DNA from: Gammaproteobacteria bacterium
GTDB taxonomy: Bacteria; Pseudomonadota; Gammaproteobacteria; Steroidobacterales; Steroidobacteraceae
Direction of reading: 5' to 3'
Assembly (NCBI GenBank): GCA_016707425.1
Contig: JADJHU010000015.1
Span: 952,001-1,016,000 of the forward strand
DNA length: 64,000 bases
The notes below the pieces were generated by a model. That model was not told the DNA's origin, did no database searches, and worked only from the letters and a program-made list of their open reading frames with translations. Position 1 is the first letter of the stretch, and the number at the start of each line of letters is the position of its first letter. This document shows positions 37,450 to 46,857 of the stretch, piece after piece. The translations under genes were made by a program, and so were the position numbers.

Positions 37450-37979
37450 TGTCCGTGCCACGGCACCGCACTTCCTGTCGCGATCCGCGTTTCCCGGGCA
37501 GGGTCATCCTGCCGGCATTGCTGCTCGTGCTCTCGGCGTTCGCGGGCTGCGGTTTCCACCTCCAGGGCCGCACGCCGCTGCCGGCACCGCTCGCGGTCAC
37601 CTTCATCGAGGCCGGGAACGGGCAGAGCGATTTCGTGCAGGATCTGCGCAAGGCGCTGCTTGCCTCGGGTGCGCGACTCGTGCGGGAGCCGTCGGCAGCA
37701 ACCACGAAGCTGCGCATCCTGCGGGACGAAGTCTCGCGCACGGTGCTGTCGGTGTCGGCGACGAACATCCCGCGCGAATACGAGCTCACGTACGCGGTGC
37801 GTTTTTCCGTGGAGGCGGGCGGCCGCGAGCTGCTCGCACCCCGCGATGTGTCCCTGTCGCGCGACTACAGCTTCGACGAGCAGCAGATGCTCGCCAAGAC
37901 GCGTGAGGAAGAGCTCCTGCGCGAGGCGCTGGCCCGCGACCTGGTCGGCATCGTGATGCGGCAGCTTGCGAGCCTGTAG
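37449..37979 (+). CDS. lptE: LPS-assembly lipoprotein LptE
   Basis: 176 aa, GTG start overlapping the leuS stop by one base. The signal peptide (ILPALLLVLSAFAGC) ends in a lipobox AFAGC followed by GFHLQGRTPLP, the LptE hallmark. LptE plugs the LptD barrel in the outer membrane and delivers LPS. The C-terminal helix region RDYSFDEQQMLAKTREEELL is also family-like. Confidence 0.93.
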   Translation: MSVPRHRTSCRDPRFPGRVILPALLLVLSAFAGCGFHLQGRTPLPAPLAVTFIEAGNGQSDFVQDLRKALLASGARLVREPSAATTKLRILRDEVSRTVLSVSATNIPREYELTYAVRFSVEAGGRELLAPRDVSLSRDYSFDEQQMLAKTREEELLREALARDLVGIVMRQLASL

Positions 37980-38050
37980 CGGAACAGGCGAACCGGCGTC
38001 TGCCACGCAGTCCATGGATGGCTTTGCGCGGCTCGCGGAGCTCCTCGCGG

Positions 38051-38266
38051 CTACTGGCTGGCGGCCTCTTCGGCGGCCCGGCGCTGTTCGGCGGCCTGGC
38101 GCTGGGCCTCCTCGAGCTCCTTCCGGACACGGTCCTCCGTTGCACGCGCCTCCTTCGCCGCCTGGGCTGCGGAAGCGCCTCCGGCGCCCGCACTGGCCAC
38201 GGTCTCGCCCAGTCCGCAGCCGCCGAGCAGCGCGGTGGCCATGATTACCGTACAGTAGCGCAACAC
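38051..38266 (-). CDS. Small Ala/Glu-rich lipoprotein, unknown function
   Basis: 71 aa, GTG start 38266 with AGGAGG nine bases upstream. Signal peptide with lipobox LGGC (Cys17), +2 Gly. The mature part is an Ala/Glu/Arg/Gln-rich segment (AQAAKEARATEDRVRKELEE onward) predicted as one amphipathic helix or short coiled coil, reminiscent in composition of Lpp-like proteins but without a clear heptad or terminal Lys. It sits antisense between lptE and holA, divergent from holA. Family not recognised. Confidence 0.65.
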   Translation of the reverse strand: MLRYCTVIMATALLGGCGLGETVASAGAGGASAAQAAKEARATEDRVRKELEEAQRQAAEQRRAAEEAASQ

Positions 38267-38380
38267 CTGAAGGCCCCTCCTGCTCGTCAGCGCGGCCGGA
38301 AGTGTAATCTACGCCGATGAGCATCCCCATCGGGCATCGGCGATGATCGTCTCGCGACCCGTGTCACGATCCGGTCTCTC

Positions 38381-39331
38381 GTGAAGCTGACTGCAGATAC
38401 CCTGGCTGCGCATGTCGCACGCCAGCTCCTGCCCGCCTATCACCTCTGTGGCGACGAGGCGCTGCTCGTGAACGAGGCAGCCGATGCGCTGCGCACGGCG
38501 GCGCGCGCACGGGGCTTTACGGAACGCGAGGTGCACTTCATCGAACGTGGTACGGGCTGGGAGGCGGTGCAGGCCGCCGCGGCCACGCTCTCCCTGTTTG
38601 CGGCCCGCAAGGTCCTAGAGATCCGCATGCCGACGGGCAAGCCGGGCGCTGCAGGGCCGCGGGTGCTCGAGGGGCTGTTCCGGGGGGCGCGCGAGGACCT
38701 GCTCGTGATCGTGTTCACCGGCCGCCTCGATCGTGAGACGCAGGGCGCCTCCTGGGTCCTGGCACTCGAGCAGTCTGGTGCGCGGGTGATGCTCGACCCG
38801 GTCGATCCGGGAAAACTGACCGCCTGGCTTGCAGAGCGCTGCCGGCGTGCCGGACTCGAGGTTGAACCGCAGGCGCTGGAACTCCTCGCCGCGCGCACCG
38901 AGGGGAATCTCCTGGCCGCGCAGCAGGAAATCGACAAGATGCGGCTGCTCTGCGCGGACGGACGCCTGGATGCTGCAGCGGTGCTCGCGAGCGTGGCGGA
39001 CAGCGCACGTTTCGAGCTCCCGCAGCTGGCTGCCGCCATCGCCGCCGGCGATGCTCCGCGGGCGCTGCGCGTGCTCACGGGCCTGCGTGCGGAAGGTGCC
39101 GAGCTGCCGCTCGTGCTCTGGGTCACGGTGCGCGAACTGCGTGCGCTCAGGCGCGGCCGCACACGACGGCTGCCCTTCGGGCGTCTCGCGGAGCGGGCGC
39201 TGCGCGCCGACCGGATGCTCAAGGGGCAGCTTCGTGGCGACCCCTGGGACGAGCTCGCACTCCTGGCGCTCGAGGCCGGAGGTCGTTCTGCCTTGCCCGT
39301 CGGGCCTGTGGTCCGCAGGACGGGGACATGA
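38381..39331 (+). CDS. holA: DNA polymerase III subunit delta
   Basis: 316 aa clamp-loader wrench subunit, GTG start. PAYHLCGDEALLVNEAADAL at the N-terminus, VLEIRMPTGKPG and the C-terminal helical domain with VLWVTVRELRALRR are HolA features. Like most delta subunits it has no functional Walker A. Ends overlapping the nadD ATG by 4 bp. Confidence 0.93.
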   Translation: MKLTADTLAAHVARQLLPAYHLCGDEALLVNEAADALRTAARARGFTEREVHFIERGTGWEAVQAAAATLSLFAARKVLEIRMPTGKPGAAGPRVLEGLFRGAREDLLVIVFTGRLDRETQGASWVLALEQSGARVMLDPVDPGKLTAWLAERCRRAGLEVEPQALELLAARTEGNLLAAQQEIDKMRLLCADGRLDAAAVLASVADSARFELPQLAAAIAAGDAPRALRVLTGLRAEGAELPLVLWVTVRELRALRRGRTRRLPFGRLAERALRADRMLKGQLRGDPWDELALLALEAGGRSALPVGPVVRRTGT

Positions 39332-40002
39332 AACCTCTCGGCATCTTCGGCGGCACCTTCGATCCCATCCACGTGGGACACCTGCGTACCGCCTTCGAGC
39401 TGCTGCAGGCGCTGCGCCTGGGCGGGGTGCGTTTCGTCCCGACCGGCACGCCGCCGCACCGCGAGCGGCCGGTGGCCGACGCGCAACTGCGTCTCCGGAT
39501 GGTGCGTGCGGCGGTTGCCGATCAACCGGGTTTCGCAGTCGATGACCGCGAGGTGCGCCGCGAGGGCGTGTCCTACTCCGTCGACACGCTGAGCGAGCTG
39601 CGTCGGGAGGAGCCGGATCGCCCTCTGTGCCTCCTCCTCGGCATGGATGCCTTTCTGGGACTGCCGCACTGGCATCGCTGGCGTGAGCTGCTCGACCTCG
39701 CCCACGTGATCGTCGCCCATCGTCCCGGCTGGAATGTGCCCCTCACAGGCCCCCTCGGGGAGCTCATGGCCGAGCGGGTGACGGACACGATCGGCGTGCT
39801 GCACGAGCGGCTCGCGGGGTGCATCCATGTCCATGCGGTCACGCAGCTCGAGATCTCCTCCACCGAGCTTCGGCAGTCGATCTCGGCCGGACTCGACCCT
39901 CGCTATCTCACGCCCGATGCGGTCCGTGACGTCCTGCGTGACTCGGGATGCTATGCTGGCCACGACGCTGAGCGCGTGAGGAGAGGAACGTCCGCCCGAT
40001 GA
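39328..40002 (+). CDS. nadD: Nicotinate-nucleotide adenylyltransferase
   Basis: 224 aa, forms deamido-NAD from NaMN and ATP. MKPLGIFGGTFDPIHVGHLR contains the (H/T)xGH nucleotidyltransferase motif HVGH, and ISSTELRQSI near the C-terminus is the second ATP-binding signature. Flanked by holA and rsfS with 4-bp overlaps on both sides. Confidence 0.96.
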   Translation: MKPLGIFGGTFDPIHVGHLRTAFELLQALRLGGVRFVPTGTPPHRERPVADAQLRLRMVRAAVADQPGFAVDDREVRREGVSYSVDTLSELRREEPDRPLCLLLGMDAFLGLPHWHRWRELLDLAHVIVAHRPGWNVPLTGPLGELMAERVTDTIGVLHERLAGCIHVHAVTQLEISSTELRQSISAGLDPRYLTPDAVRDVLRDSGCYAGHDAERVRRGTSAR

Positions 40003-40442
40003 CCAAGCCCAGGAGCCCGCGGCGCTCGACCCGGCGCGCCTCCCCCCTGCCGGAGATCGTGAGCGGGGCACTCGAGGACATGAAAGCGGTCAATGTGGCG
40101 CGACTCGACGTGCGGGGTCTGACGGACATCGCCGATACGCTGTTCATCGCCTCGGGAAACTCCGATCGCCACGTGCGCTCGATCGCCGAGCGCGTGGTCG
40201 AGCAGGCGAAGGCTGCAGGCTTTCGCCCCTTCGGCGTCGAGGGGACGCGCGAAGGAGAGTGGGTGCTCGTCGATCTGAACGACGTCGTGGTGCACGTCAT
40301 GCTGCCGCGGGTGCGCGAGCTCTATGGCCTCGAGCGCCTGTGGGAGGGTGCGCCAGCGGCGGAGGCGCCCGCCGCGCCCGCACCCGTCCGTCGGGCTCCC
40401 CGCAAGCGCACGGCAGCGCGCACGCAACGGGCCGTCCATTAG
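39999..40442 (+). CDS. rsfS: Ribosomal silencing factor RsfS
   Basis: 147 aa; binds L14 and blocks subunit joining under starvation. Core blocks: DVRGLTDIADTLFIASGNSD, EGTREGEWVLVDLNDVVVHV and RELYGLERLW. The last 30 residues are an added Ala/Pro/Arg-rich basic tail beyond the usual end. Its target L14 is encoded at 10281-10649. Confidence 0.95.
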   Translation: MTKPRSPRRSTRRASPLPEIVSGALEDMKAVNVARLDVRGLTDIADTLFIASGNSDRHVRSIAERVVEQAKAAGFRPFGVEGTREGEWVLVDLNDVVVHVMLPRVRELYGLERLWEGAPAAEAPAAPAPVRRAPRKRTAARTQRAVH

Positions 40443-40469
40443 GCGCACGCTGCGTCCCTGGATGGTGCG

Positions 40470-40940
40470 ATGCGCGTGCGCGTGCTTGCCGTCGGATCGC
40501 GCGTGCCGGGCTGGGTTCGTGCGGGCGTCGAGGAGTATGCCGCCCGGCTCGGTCCGACGCTGAGACTGTCCGTCGTGGACGTCGCCCCCGGCACACGTCG
40601 ACCCGGACTCCCTCCAGGGCGCGCGATTGCTGAAGAGGGGCGGCGGATCCTGGCGGCACTGCGCCCTGCAGAATACGCCGTGGCCCTGGACGAGCGCGGC
40701 CACGCGTTCACGACACTCGAGCTGGCGGGCTGGCTCGCGCGGCGCCTGCAGTCGGGCGAGGATCTCGCGCTCTGTATCGGCGGACCCGACGGGCATGCGC
40801 CGGAAGTGCTGGCGCGCTGCGCACTTCGCTGGTCGCTCTCGCCGCTCACCTTCCCTCATGCGCTGGTGCGAGTGCTGCTGGTCGAACAGCTCTACCGGGC
40901 GCAGAGCGTGCTCGCTGGCCATCCCTATCATCGTGAATAG
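40470..40940 (+). CDS. rlmH: 23S rRNA (pseudouridine1915-N3)-methyltransferase
   Basis: 156 aa SPOUT-class methyltransferase acting on helix 69 of assembled 70S ribosomes. AVGSRVPGWVRAGVEEYAAR at the start, the SAM-knot LCIGGPDGHAPEV and the ending LSPLTFPHALVRVLLVEQLY with AQSVLAGHPYHRE are canonical. Preceded by rsfS as in E. coli. Confidence 0.95.
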   Translation: MRVRVLAVGSRVPGWVRAGVEEYAARLGPTLRLSVVDVAPGTRRPGLPPGRAIAEEGRRILAALRPAEYAVALDERGHAFTTLELAGWLARRLQSGEDLALCIGGPDGHAPEVLARCALRWSLSPLTFPHALVRVLLVEQLYRAQSVLAGHPYHRE

Positions 40941-41544
40941 CCGCACCCTGGCACCCGTGCTGCATCTGGCGTCGGCGTCACCACGCCGCCGGGCATTGCT
41001 CGAACAGATCGGCGTGGCTCATGAGGTCGTGGTGACGGGGGTCGACGAGGGTGCGTTGCCCGGAGAGCGGCCGCGGGACTACGTCGAGCGCCTGGCGCTG
41101 GCCAAGGCGCGTGCGGCAGCAGCTCAGCCAGGCCGTACGCCGCTTCCCGTGCTTGCCGCCGATACGACCGTCGTGCTGGATGGGGAGCTCCTTGGGAAGC
41201 CGCGAGACCGGGCCGAAGGCCTCTCGATGCTGGGGCGGCTTTCCGGCCGCACACACAAGGTGCTCACGGCCGTGGCACTGCTCGCCGGCTGCGGCCTGGA
41301 ACACCTGCGCACGAGTGTGAGCCACGTGCGCTTTCGTACAATCGGACCGGCGGAACGCGAGGCCTACTGGGAGACTGGAGAGCCTCTCGACAAGGCGGGT
41401 GGCTACGCGATCCAGGGGTTTGGGGCCGTGTTCGTCGCACACCTCGAGGGCAGCTATTCGGGCGTCGTGGGTCTGCCGCTCTGCGAGACCGCGGAGCTCC
41501 TGCAGGAGGCGGGCATCGCCTGGTGGGGCACAATCGATCCATGA
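40933..41544 (+). CDS. maf: Maf-family nucleotide pyrophosphatase (YhdE type)
   Basis: 203 aa from GTG 40933, overlapping rlmH by 8 bp; a second GTG at 40951 is an alternative. Motifs: LASASPRRRALLEQIG, the catalytic Asp in LAADTTVVLDGELLGKP, SGRTHKVLTAVAL and GGYAIQGFGAVFV. YhdE-type Mafs hydrolyse dTTP, UTP and modified nucleotides. Followed by rng with a 4-bp overlap. Confidence 0.93.
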   Translation: MNSRTLAPVLHLASASPRRRALLEQIGVAHEVVVTGVDEGALPGERPRDYVERLALAKARAAAAQPGRTPLPVLAADTTVVLDGELLGKPRDRAEGLSMLGRLSGRTHKVLTAVALLAGCGLEHLRTSVSHVRFRTIGPAEREAYWETGEPLDKAGGYAIQGFGAVFVAHLEGSYSGVVGLPLCETAELLQEAGIAWWGTIDP

Positions 41545-43016
41545 CGACTGAAATGCTCATCAATGTGGCACCCCGCGAGGTGCGTGCGGCCCTGCTCGAG
41601 CAGGGCGTGCTGCAGGATCTCTACATCGAGCGGGCGAGCTGCCGCGGCATCGTCGGCAACGTGTACAAGGGCTGTGTGCAGCGCGTGCTGCCGGGCATGC
41701 AGGCGGCCTTCGTCGAGATCGGGCTCGAGCGCACGGCTTTCCTGCACGTCGGCGACATTTCCGGTGTCACGCGGCCCGAGGATACGATGATCGGCTTCCC
41801 GCGGGTCGACGACATCCGCCGCCTGGTCTCGCAGGGCGAAGAGATCCTCGTGCAGGTCGTGAAGGATCCTCTCGGCTCCAAAGGGGCGAGGCTCAGCACT
41901 TTCGTCGCGCTGCCGTCGCGCTATCTCGTGTACATGCCGCGTGGCGAGAGCGTCGTCGGCGTCTCGGCGCGCATCGAGGAGGAGGCCGAGCGGCAGCGGC
42001 TGCGCGAGACCGTGCAGCGGCTCGCCGGCGAGCGGCAGACCGGTGGCTACATCGCGCGGACGGCCGCGGCGGGTGTGCCCCCGGAGGCTCTGCAGGAGGA
42101 CATGACCTACCTCGGGCGCCTCTGGGACCACGTGCGCGACCGAGCTGCACGCACGCCCGCGGGCCGACTGGTCCACGAGGATCTCCCGCTGTCGCTGCGC
42201 CTGCTGCGCGACGAACTCGGACGCGGCATCGAGCGGGTGCTGGTCGATTCCCCCCGGGAGCTCGCCCGCATGATCGAGTTCGCGCGTGAGTTCGCCCCCG
42301 AGGCGCTCGGGCGGCTCGAGCAGTACTCGGGCGCGCGCCCGCTGTTCGACCTGCATGGCATCGAGGATGAGATCACGCGTGCGCTCGACCGCAAGGTGCC
42401 GCTGAAGTCCGGCGGCCACCTGGTCATCGACCAGACCGAGTCGATGACCACGATTGACGTGAATACCGGCGGATACGTCGGACGCCGCAATCTCGAGGAG
42501 ACGATCTTCCGCACGAACCTCGAGGCGGCCGTGGCAATCGCCCGCCAGCTGCGGCTGCGGAATCTCGGCGGCATCATCATCATCGATTTCATCGACATGC
42601 AGGACGAGGCGCACCGCCGCCAGGTGCTCGCGGCCCTCGAACGCGCGCTCGCGGGGGACCGGGCGCAGACGCACGTCGCGAGCCTCTCGCCGCTCGGACT
42701 GGTCGAGATGACCCGCAAGCGCACGCGCGAGAGTCTGGAACACATGCTCTGCCAGCCCTGTCCGGGCTGCGAGGGGCGTGGCTTCGTGCGCACCCCGGAA
42801 ACGGTGTGTCAGGACGTCTTCCGTGAGATCGTGCGCCAGAGTCGCCAGTTCGCGAGCCGTGAGCTCCTCGTCCTGGCGCATCAGGATGTCGTCGATCGTT
42901 TCCTCGGCGAGGAATCCGCGGCCCTCGGAGAGCTCGAGATGCAGATCGGACGGCCGATTCGCCTGCAGACCGAGGCGCTGTATATGGTGGACCAGTACGA
43001 CGTGGTGCTGATGTAG
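41541..43016 (+). CDS. rng: Ribonuclease G
   Basis: 491 aa endoribonuclease for 16S 5'-end maturation. Start ATG 41541 overlaps the maf stop (ATGA). An N-terminal S1 domain (about 38-125) is followed by the RNase E/G core with the 5'-sensor and the catalytic aspartates in TIDVNTGGYVGR and IIIIDFIDMQDEAHR; the zinc-link-like LCQPCPGCEGRG lies near residue 410. Much shorter than RNase E and lacking a degradosome tail. Confidence 0.94.
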   Translation: MTTEMLINVAPREVRAALLEQGVLQDLYIERASCRGIVGNVYKGCVQRVLPGMQAAFVEIGLERTAFLHVGDISGVTRPEDTMIGFPRVDDIRRLVSQGEEILVQVVKDPLGSKGARLSTFVALPSRYLVYMPRGESVVGVSARIEEEAERQRLRETVQRLAGERQTGGYIARTAAAGVPPEALQEDMTYLGRLWDHVRDRAARTPAGRLVHEDLPLSLRLLRDELGRGIERVLVDSPRELARMIEFAREFAPEALGRLEQYSGARPLFDLHGIEDEITRALDRKVPLKSGGHLVIDQTESMTTIDVNTGGYVGRRNLEETIFRTNLEAAVAIARQLRLRNLGGIIIIDFIDMQDEAHRRQVLAALERALAGDRAQTHVASLSPLGLVEMTRKRTRESLEHMLCQPCPGCEGRGFVRTPETVCQDVFREIVRQSRQFASRELLVLAHQDVVDRFLGEESAALGELEMQIGRPIRLQTEALYMVDQYDVVLM

Positions 43017-43021
43017 GCGCG

Positions 43022-46000
43022 ATGAGCGGACAGGAGGATCCGCCCGCGGCGATTGCGGACCCGGTGGCCGCAGCACCGCCGGCGACGCGCTGGATCGGCA
43101 GGCACTGGCGCGCGCTTGCGCTCGTGGCGCTCACGCTCGGGGCGCTCACGTCCCTCGCCGTGCTCGCGTATCAGCTTGCGCTGGCCCGTGTACCCCAGCA
43201 CCGCGCGACGCTCGAGCATTTCGTGCAGATGCAGACAGGCTTCGAGGTGCGCTTCGCAACGCTCGAGGTCGGCCTCGGCTGGCACGGACCGGAGGCGCGC
43301 TTCACGCAGATGGAGATGCGAGAACCTGGACAGCAGGCTGCCGTCGTGCGTGCTCCGCGGCTCACCGTTGCCTTCGACACCTGGCGCATTCTGCGCAATG
43401 GCCAGGTGCAGGCGGCGCGCCTCACGTTGACTGACCCGGAGATCGACCTCGCGCCACTGCTCGCGTCGACCGCGCGGAACCCGGGTGCAGGCGGCGCCCC
43501 GCGTGTCGGGGTGCGCCTGTTCGGGCGGCTGCCGAATCTGCGTGTGGATATCGAAGGCGGGACGCTGCGCCTGCCGCCCCAGGCGCCGGAGGGTCTGCCC
43601 CACACCATGCGCATCAGCCGTGCGGCGCTGCACCGCGGTCCCGAGACCGTCAGTGCCAACGCGCAGGTACTCCTGCCGCCGCACCTTGGACGTTCCCTCT
43701 TCCTGTCGCTGCGAATGCAGGGGCCGCTCGATGTCCTCGAGAAAACCAGCGGCACGCTGCGCCTGAACGGACGGAGCCTCGCCTTCTCATCATGGCGCGA
43801 CATTCTGACCCTGCGCTGGGTGCCTGCGGCAGGCAGTGGAGACGTGACCGCGAGCCTCGACTGGCAGCGCGGCGAGCTCGAGGCGCTCGAAGGGGAGTTC
43901 GCGGTGCAGGGCGTCGCATGGCGGGCCGGCGAGGGGCAGGTGTCGTCCCGTTTCCCACGGCTGCGCGCCGCGGTGACGGCGCGCAGGCGCGGCGACCTCG
44001 TGGCCTGGCACATCACGGGACTCGAGCTCGATGATGGACGGACCCGTGCAAGCTCCAGACGTCTCGACCTCGAGACACGCCCGGACGGCGAGGTCACAGG
44101 TCAATCCGCCATCCTGCCACTCGGTGCGCTGCTCGGGCTCGCGCGTTCCGCGGGGCTGACCATGCCTCCGGAGCTGCAGGCGCTGCAGATGGGCGGTGAG
44201 CTCTCGGGCCTGCGCTTTGCCTGGCGTCCCGCGGCGCGGCCCGGAGAGCGCCTGCATGCCGAGGCGCAGCTCCACGGCCTTGGTGTTGCGGCCGTCGACG
44301 AGACCGCCTCGCTCACGGGCGTCGATGCGGAGGTGCGCGCCACTGACGCGCGCCTGGAGTTGCACGCCCGCGCACCCGAGGTGCGGCTGCGGCTCCCGGC
44401 TCTGTTCGCGCGCGTGCCGGAGTTCTTCGGACTGGAGGGAACACTCGTCTGGTCCCGGGAAGAGGCGGGATGGCGCCTGACCAGCGAGCGCCTGCGGCTC
44501 GAGCACCCGGCGATCGCCGTGAGCCTGCACGGACAGCTTGCCCGGGTTGGCGGGGACCCGCCGGCATTCGAGCTGCGCGGCACCTTCGAGCGATTTGATC
44601 TCGCAGCCTGGCAGCAGGATTTTGCACTCGCCGCCCGCTGGGTGACGCCGGCGGCCGTCGCGGTGGCGCTGCAGTCGGGCGAACTCGAGAGCGGTGAATT
44701 CGTCGTACTCGGGCACATCGCGCCGGATTCTCTGGCCACGAACATTGCGGACTTTGCCGGGCGGCTCGTCGCGTACCAGGTTTCGGTGGCGGGCCGTCAG
44801 GACTGGCCTGAGGCCGATGGCCTCCGCGGCGAGCTCGTCTGGGGCGGTGCGCATGTCCGCCTCGAGCTTCTCGGGGGTCGCGCCTCAGGCCTCGATCTCG
44901 AGCACGCCACAGGACTGTGGGAGACGCGATCACCGCGCCCGCGCGAGCTCGCGCTTTCTCTGCATGGCCCGATCGAGCGAGCGCGTGCGTGGGTCGATAC
45001 GCAGACCGCGCTCGGAATGGAACTGCAGGGCCTCAGGGCGCTCGATCTGAGGGGTCCGGCCCGTTTCGAGCTCACGCTGGACAGGGATCGGCGCAGGCCG
45101 GAAGCCGACGGGACGTGGCGAGTCGCGGCTGCGCTCGAGGGAGGTCGGCTGGGGCTCGGCGCGACTCTGCCACCCGTGGAGCACGTGAGCGGCACCTTCG
45201 TCCTCGCGGCATCGAGGCTCGAGAGTGCACGGCTCGCAGGCACATGGTTCGACGGTCCTGTGATGCTGCACCATCCCGCGCGGCGCGGCCGTTCAGCCTC
45301 CGAAGACGCAGTCGATTACGGTCTGTCCGCGGACGGTCGGGCCGGAACGTCCGCGCTGCTTGCCGCACTCGGGCTGGATGCCGCGGCCGCGGGACCTCGG
45401 GCATTGCCGCAGACTTTCGACTGGACGGCGGAGCTGCGCCACACGCCCGGCACGACCCGCCGACCGGGGAGCTGGGGGGTGGATTTTCGCGCGGCGGTCG
45501 GCGGAGCGGGAGTCGAGGATCTGCCCGCGGTGCTGGCCTGGGCGAACGATGCGCGGTTGCCGCTTGCGGCCCGGCTCGAACTGCCTGAGCGCGGCTCGGG
45601 TACGCTGCGACTGGAGGCGTTTGGTGCCGCGAGGATGCGCGCGAGACTGACGCGTGGCCACGGCGGCTGGGAGGTGGAGCGCGCCGCACTGCGCTTCGGA
45701 GAGGGCACGCCGACGCTGCCCGCCGAGGCGCGCGTGACCATTTCCGGAGAAGTCGATCGACTCGATCCCTGGGCCACACTCGTGGCCTCGCGTGCCCTCG
45801 GTGCGTCCGGCCGCAAGCTCCTCGGTGGCTCGGTCGATGTGGGCGTGAACAGCCTGATGGTCGGCGCGCGTGAGCTGCCGGCGACCCGGCTGTCCGGCAG
45901 CTTCGACGCAACGGGGCTGCACGTGGCGCTCGCCGGCCACGACCTTGCGGGCTCGATCGACTGGCCGTGGAGAGGGACTGAGTCCGTGCGCCCTGCCAGG

Positions 46001-46849
46001 CTGCGCTTCGCACGCCTCAGCCCCCCACAGACACGGAGCACTGCGGAGGCGGCGGTGGTGCTGCTCACGGCAGTGCCGACGGCTGAGGTCGCCGTCGACG
46101 ATCTGCGCTGGGGCACACGGCAACTCGGGCGCCTGCAGCTGCGCACGGTGACTCGTGACGATTCCCTGGAGCTGCGGGGAATCCGCCTCGCCAGCGCCTC
46201 GTTCGAGGCTCGGGGAGACGGGGTCTGCCGCCTCGCACCCCGCAGCTGTCGCGGGACGGTGCGGCTGGAGACTCTGGACCTCGCGCCAGCGCTGCGCAGC
46301 CTGGGCTTTGTGCCGGATCTGCAGGCCGGCAGGGCAGAGGGTGAGCTCGACCTGGACTGGGCGTCGGCTCCTGGCGGTGGAGGCTGGGCCGGGCTCAGTG
46401 GGCGGATCCGTATACGCCTGGAGAATGGGACGGTCGAGTCGCCTCCGCCGGACACCGCGGCGAGACCGCTGCCGCTGTTCGCGGCACCTGCTGCAATCCT
46501 GCGGGCGAGCGCGCCGGGTGTCGGCTTCGAGTCGCTCGTCGGCACCTTCGAGCTCGGCAACTACGAGCTGCGTACGCGCAGGCTGCAGGTGGTCCTGCCT
46601 GGCGGGGAGCTCGACATCACGGGCCGGGCGGATCTTGCTGCGCGCCTCTACGATCAGGAGGCGGTGCTGAAGGCCGATGGCGGGCTCCCGGCGGCGCTGC
46701 GCCGCCTGCGCGAGGAACGCTCGCTGTCGGCCGTCATGAGTGCGCTGCGCGATTTCGCGGGCCCGCGTGACCGGCAACGCTCGTTCTTCACCTTGCGCGG
46801 CAGCTGGGATGCCCCCATTGTCGAAGCTCGCGGCGAGCTGCGCCGCTGA
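43022..46849 (+). CDS. yhdP: YhdP-family AsmA/TamB-like lipid-transport protein
   Basis: 1275 aa, comparable to E. coli YhdP. One N-terminal TM helix (about residues 31-53, ALALVALTLGALTSLAVLAY), then a very long beta-rich periplasmic region (DUF3971/AsmA-C type) ending in a YhdP-like GTFELGNYELRTRRLQVVLP-type segment. YhdP, TamB and YdbH are bridge proteins carrying phospholipids to the outer membrane. The rng-yhdP order matches E. coli. Sequence divergence is high, so the call rests on length, topology, the C-terminal block and synteny. Confidence 0.88.
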   Translation: MSGQEDPPAAIADPVAAAPPATRWIGRHWRALALVALTLGALTSLAVLAYQLALARVPQHRATLEHFVQMQTGFEVRFATLEVGLGWHGPEARFTQMEMREPGQQAAVVRAPRLTVAFDTWRILRNGQVQAARLTLTDPEIDLAPLLASTARNPGAGGAPRVGVRLFGRLPNLRVDIEGGTLRLPPQAPEGLPHTMRISRAALHRGPETVSANAQVLLPPHLGRSLFLSLRMQGPLDVLEKTSGTLRLNGRSLAFSSWRDILTLRWVPAAGSGDVTASLDWQRGELEALEGEFAVQGVAWRAGEGQVSSRFPRLRAAVTARRRGDLVAWHITGLELDDGRTRASSRRLDLETRPDGEVTGQSAILPLGALLGLARSAGLTMPPELQALQMGGELSGLRFAWRPAARPGERLHAEAQLHGLGVAAVDETASLTGVDAEVRATDARLELHARAPEVRLRLPALFARVPEFFGLEGTLVWSREEAGWRLTSERLRLEHPAIAVSLHGQLARVGGDPPAFELRGTFERFDLAAWQQDFALAARWVTPAAVAVALQSGELESGEFVVLGHIAPDSLATNIADFAGRLVAYQVSVAGRQDWPEADGLRGELVWGGAHVRLELLGGRASGLDLEHATGLWETRSPRPRELALSLHGPIERARAWVDTQTALGMELQGLRALDLRGPARFELTLDRDRRRPEADGTWRVAAALEGGRLGLGATLPPVEHVSGTFVLAASRLESARLAGTWFDGPVMLHHPARRGRSASEDAVDYGLSADGRAGTSALLAALGLDAAAAGPRALPQTFDWTAELRHTPGTTRRPGSWGVDFRAAVGGAGVEDLPAVLAWANDARLPLAARLELPERGSGTLRLEAFGAARMRARLTRGHGGWEVERAALRFGEGTPTLPAEARVTISGEVDRLDPWATLVASRALGASGRKLLGGSVDVGVNSLMVGARELPATRLSGSFDATGLHVALAGHDLAGSIDWPWRGTESVRPARLRFARLSPPQTRSTAEAAVVLLTAVPTAEVAVDDLRWGTRQLGRLQLRTVTRDDSLELRGIRLASASFEARGDGVCRLAPRSCRGTVRLETLDLAPALRSLGFVPDLQAGRAEGELDLDWASAPGGGGWAGLSGRIRIRLENGTVESPPPDTAARPLPLFAAPAAILRASAPGVGFESLVGTFELGNYELRTRRLQVVLPGGELDITGRADLAARLYDQEAVLKADGGLPAALRRLREERSLSAVMSALRDFAGPRDRQRSFFTLRGSWDAPIVEARGELRR

Positions 46850-46857
46850 GAGGTGGC

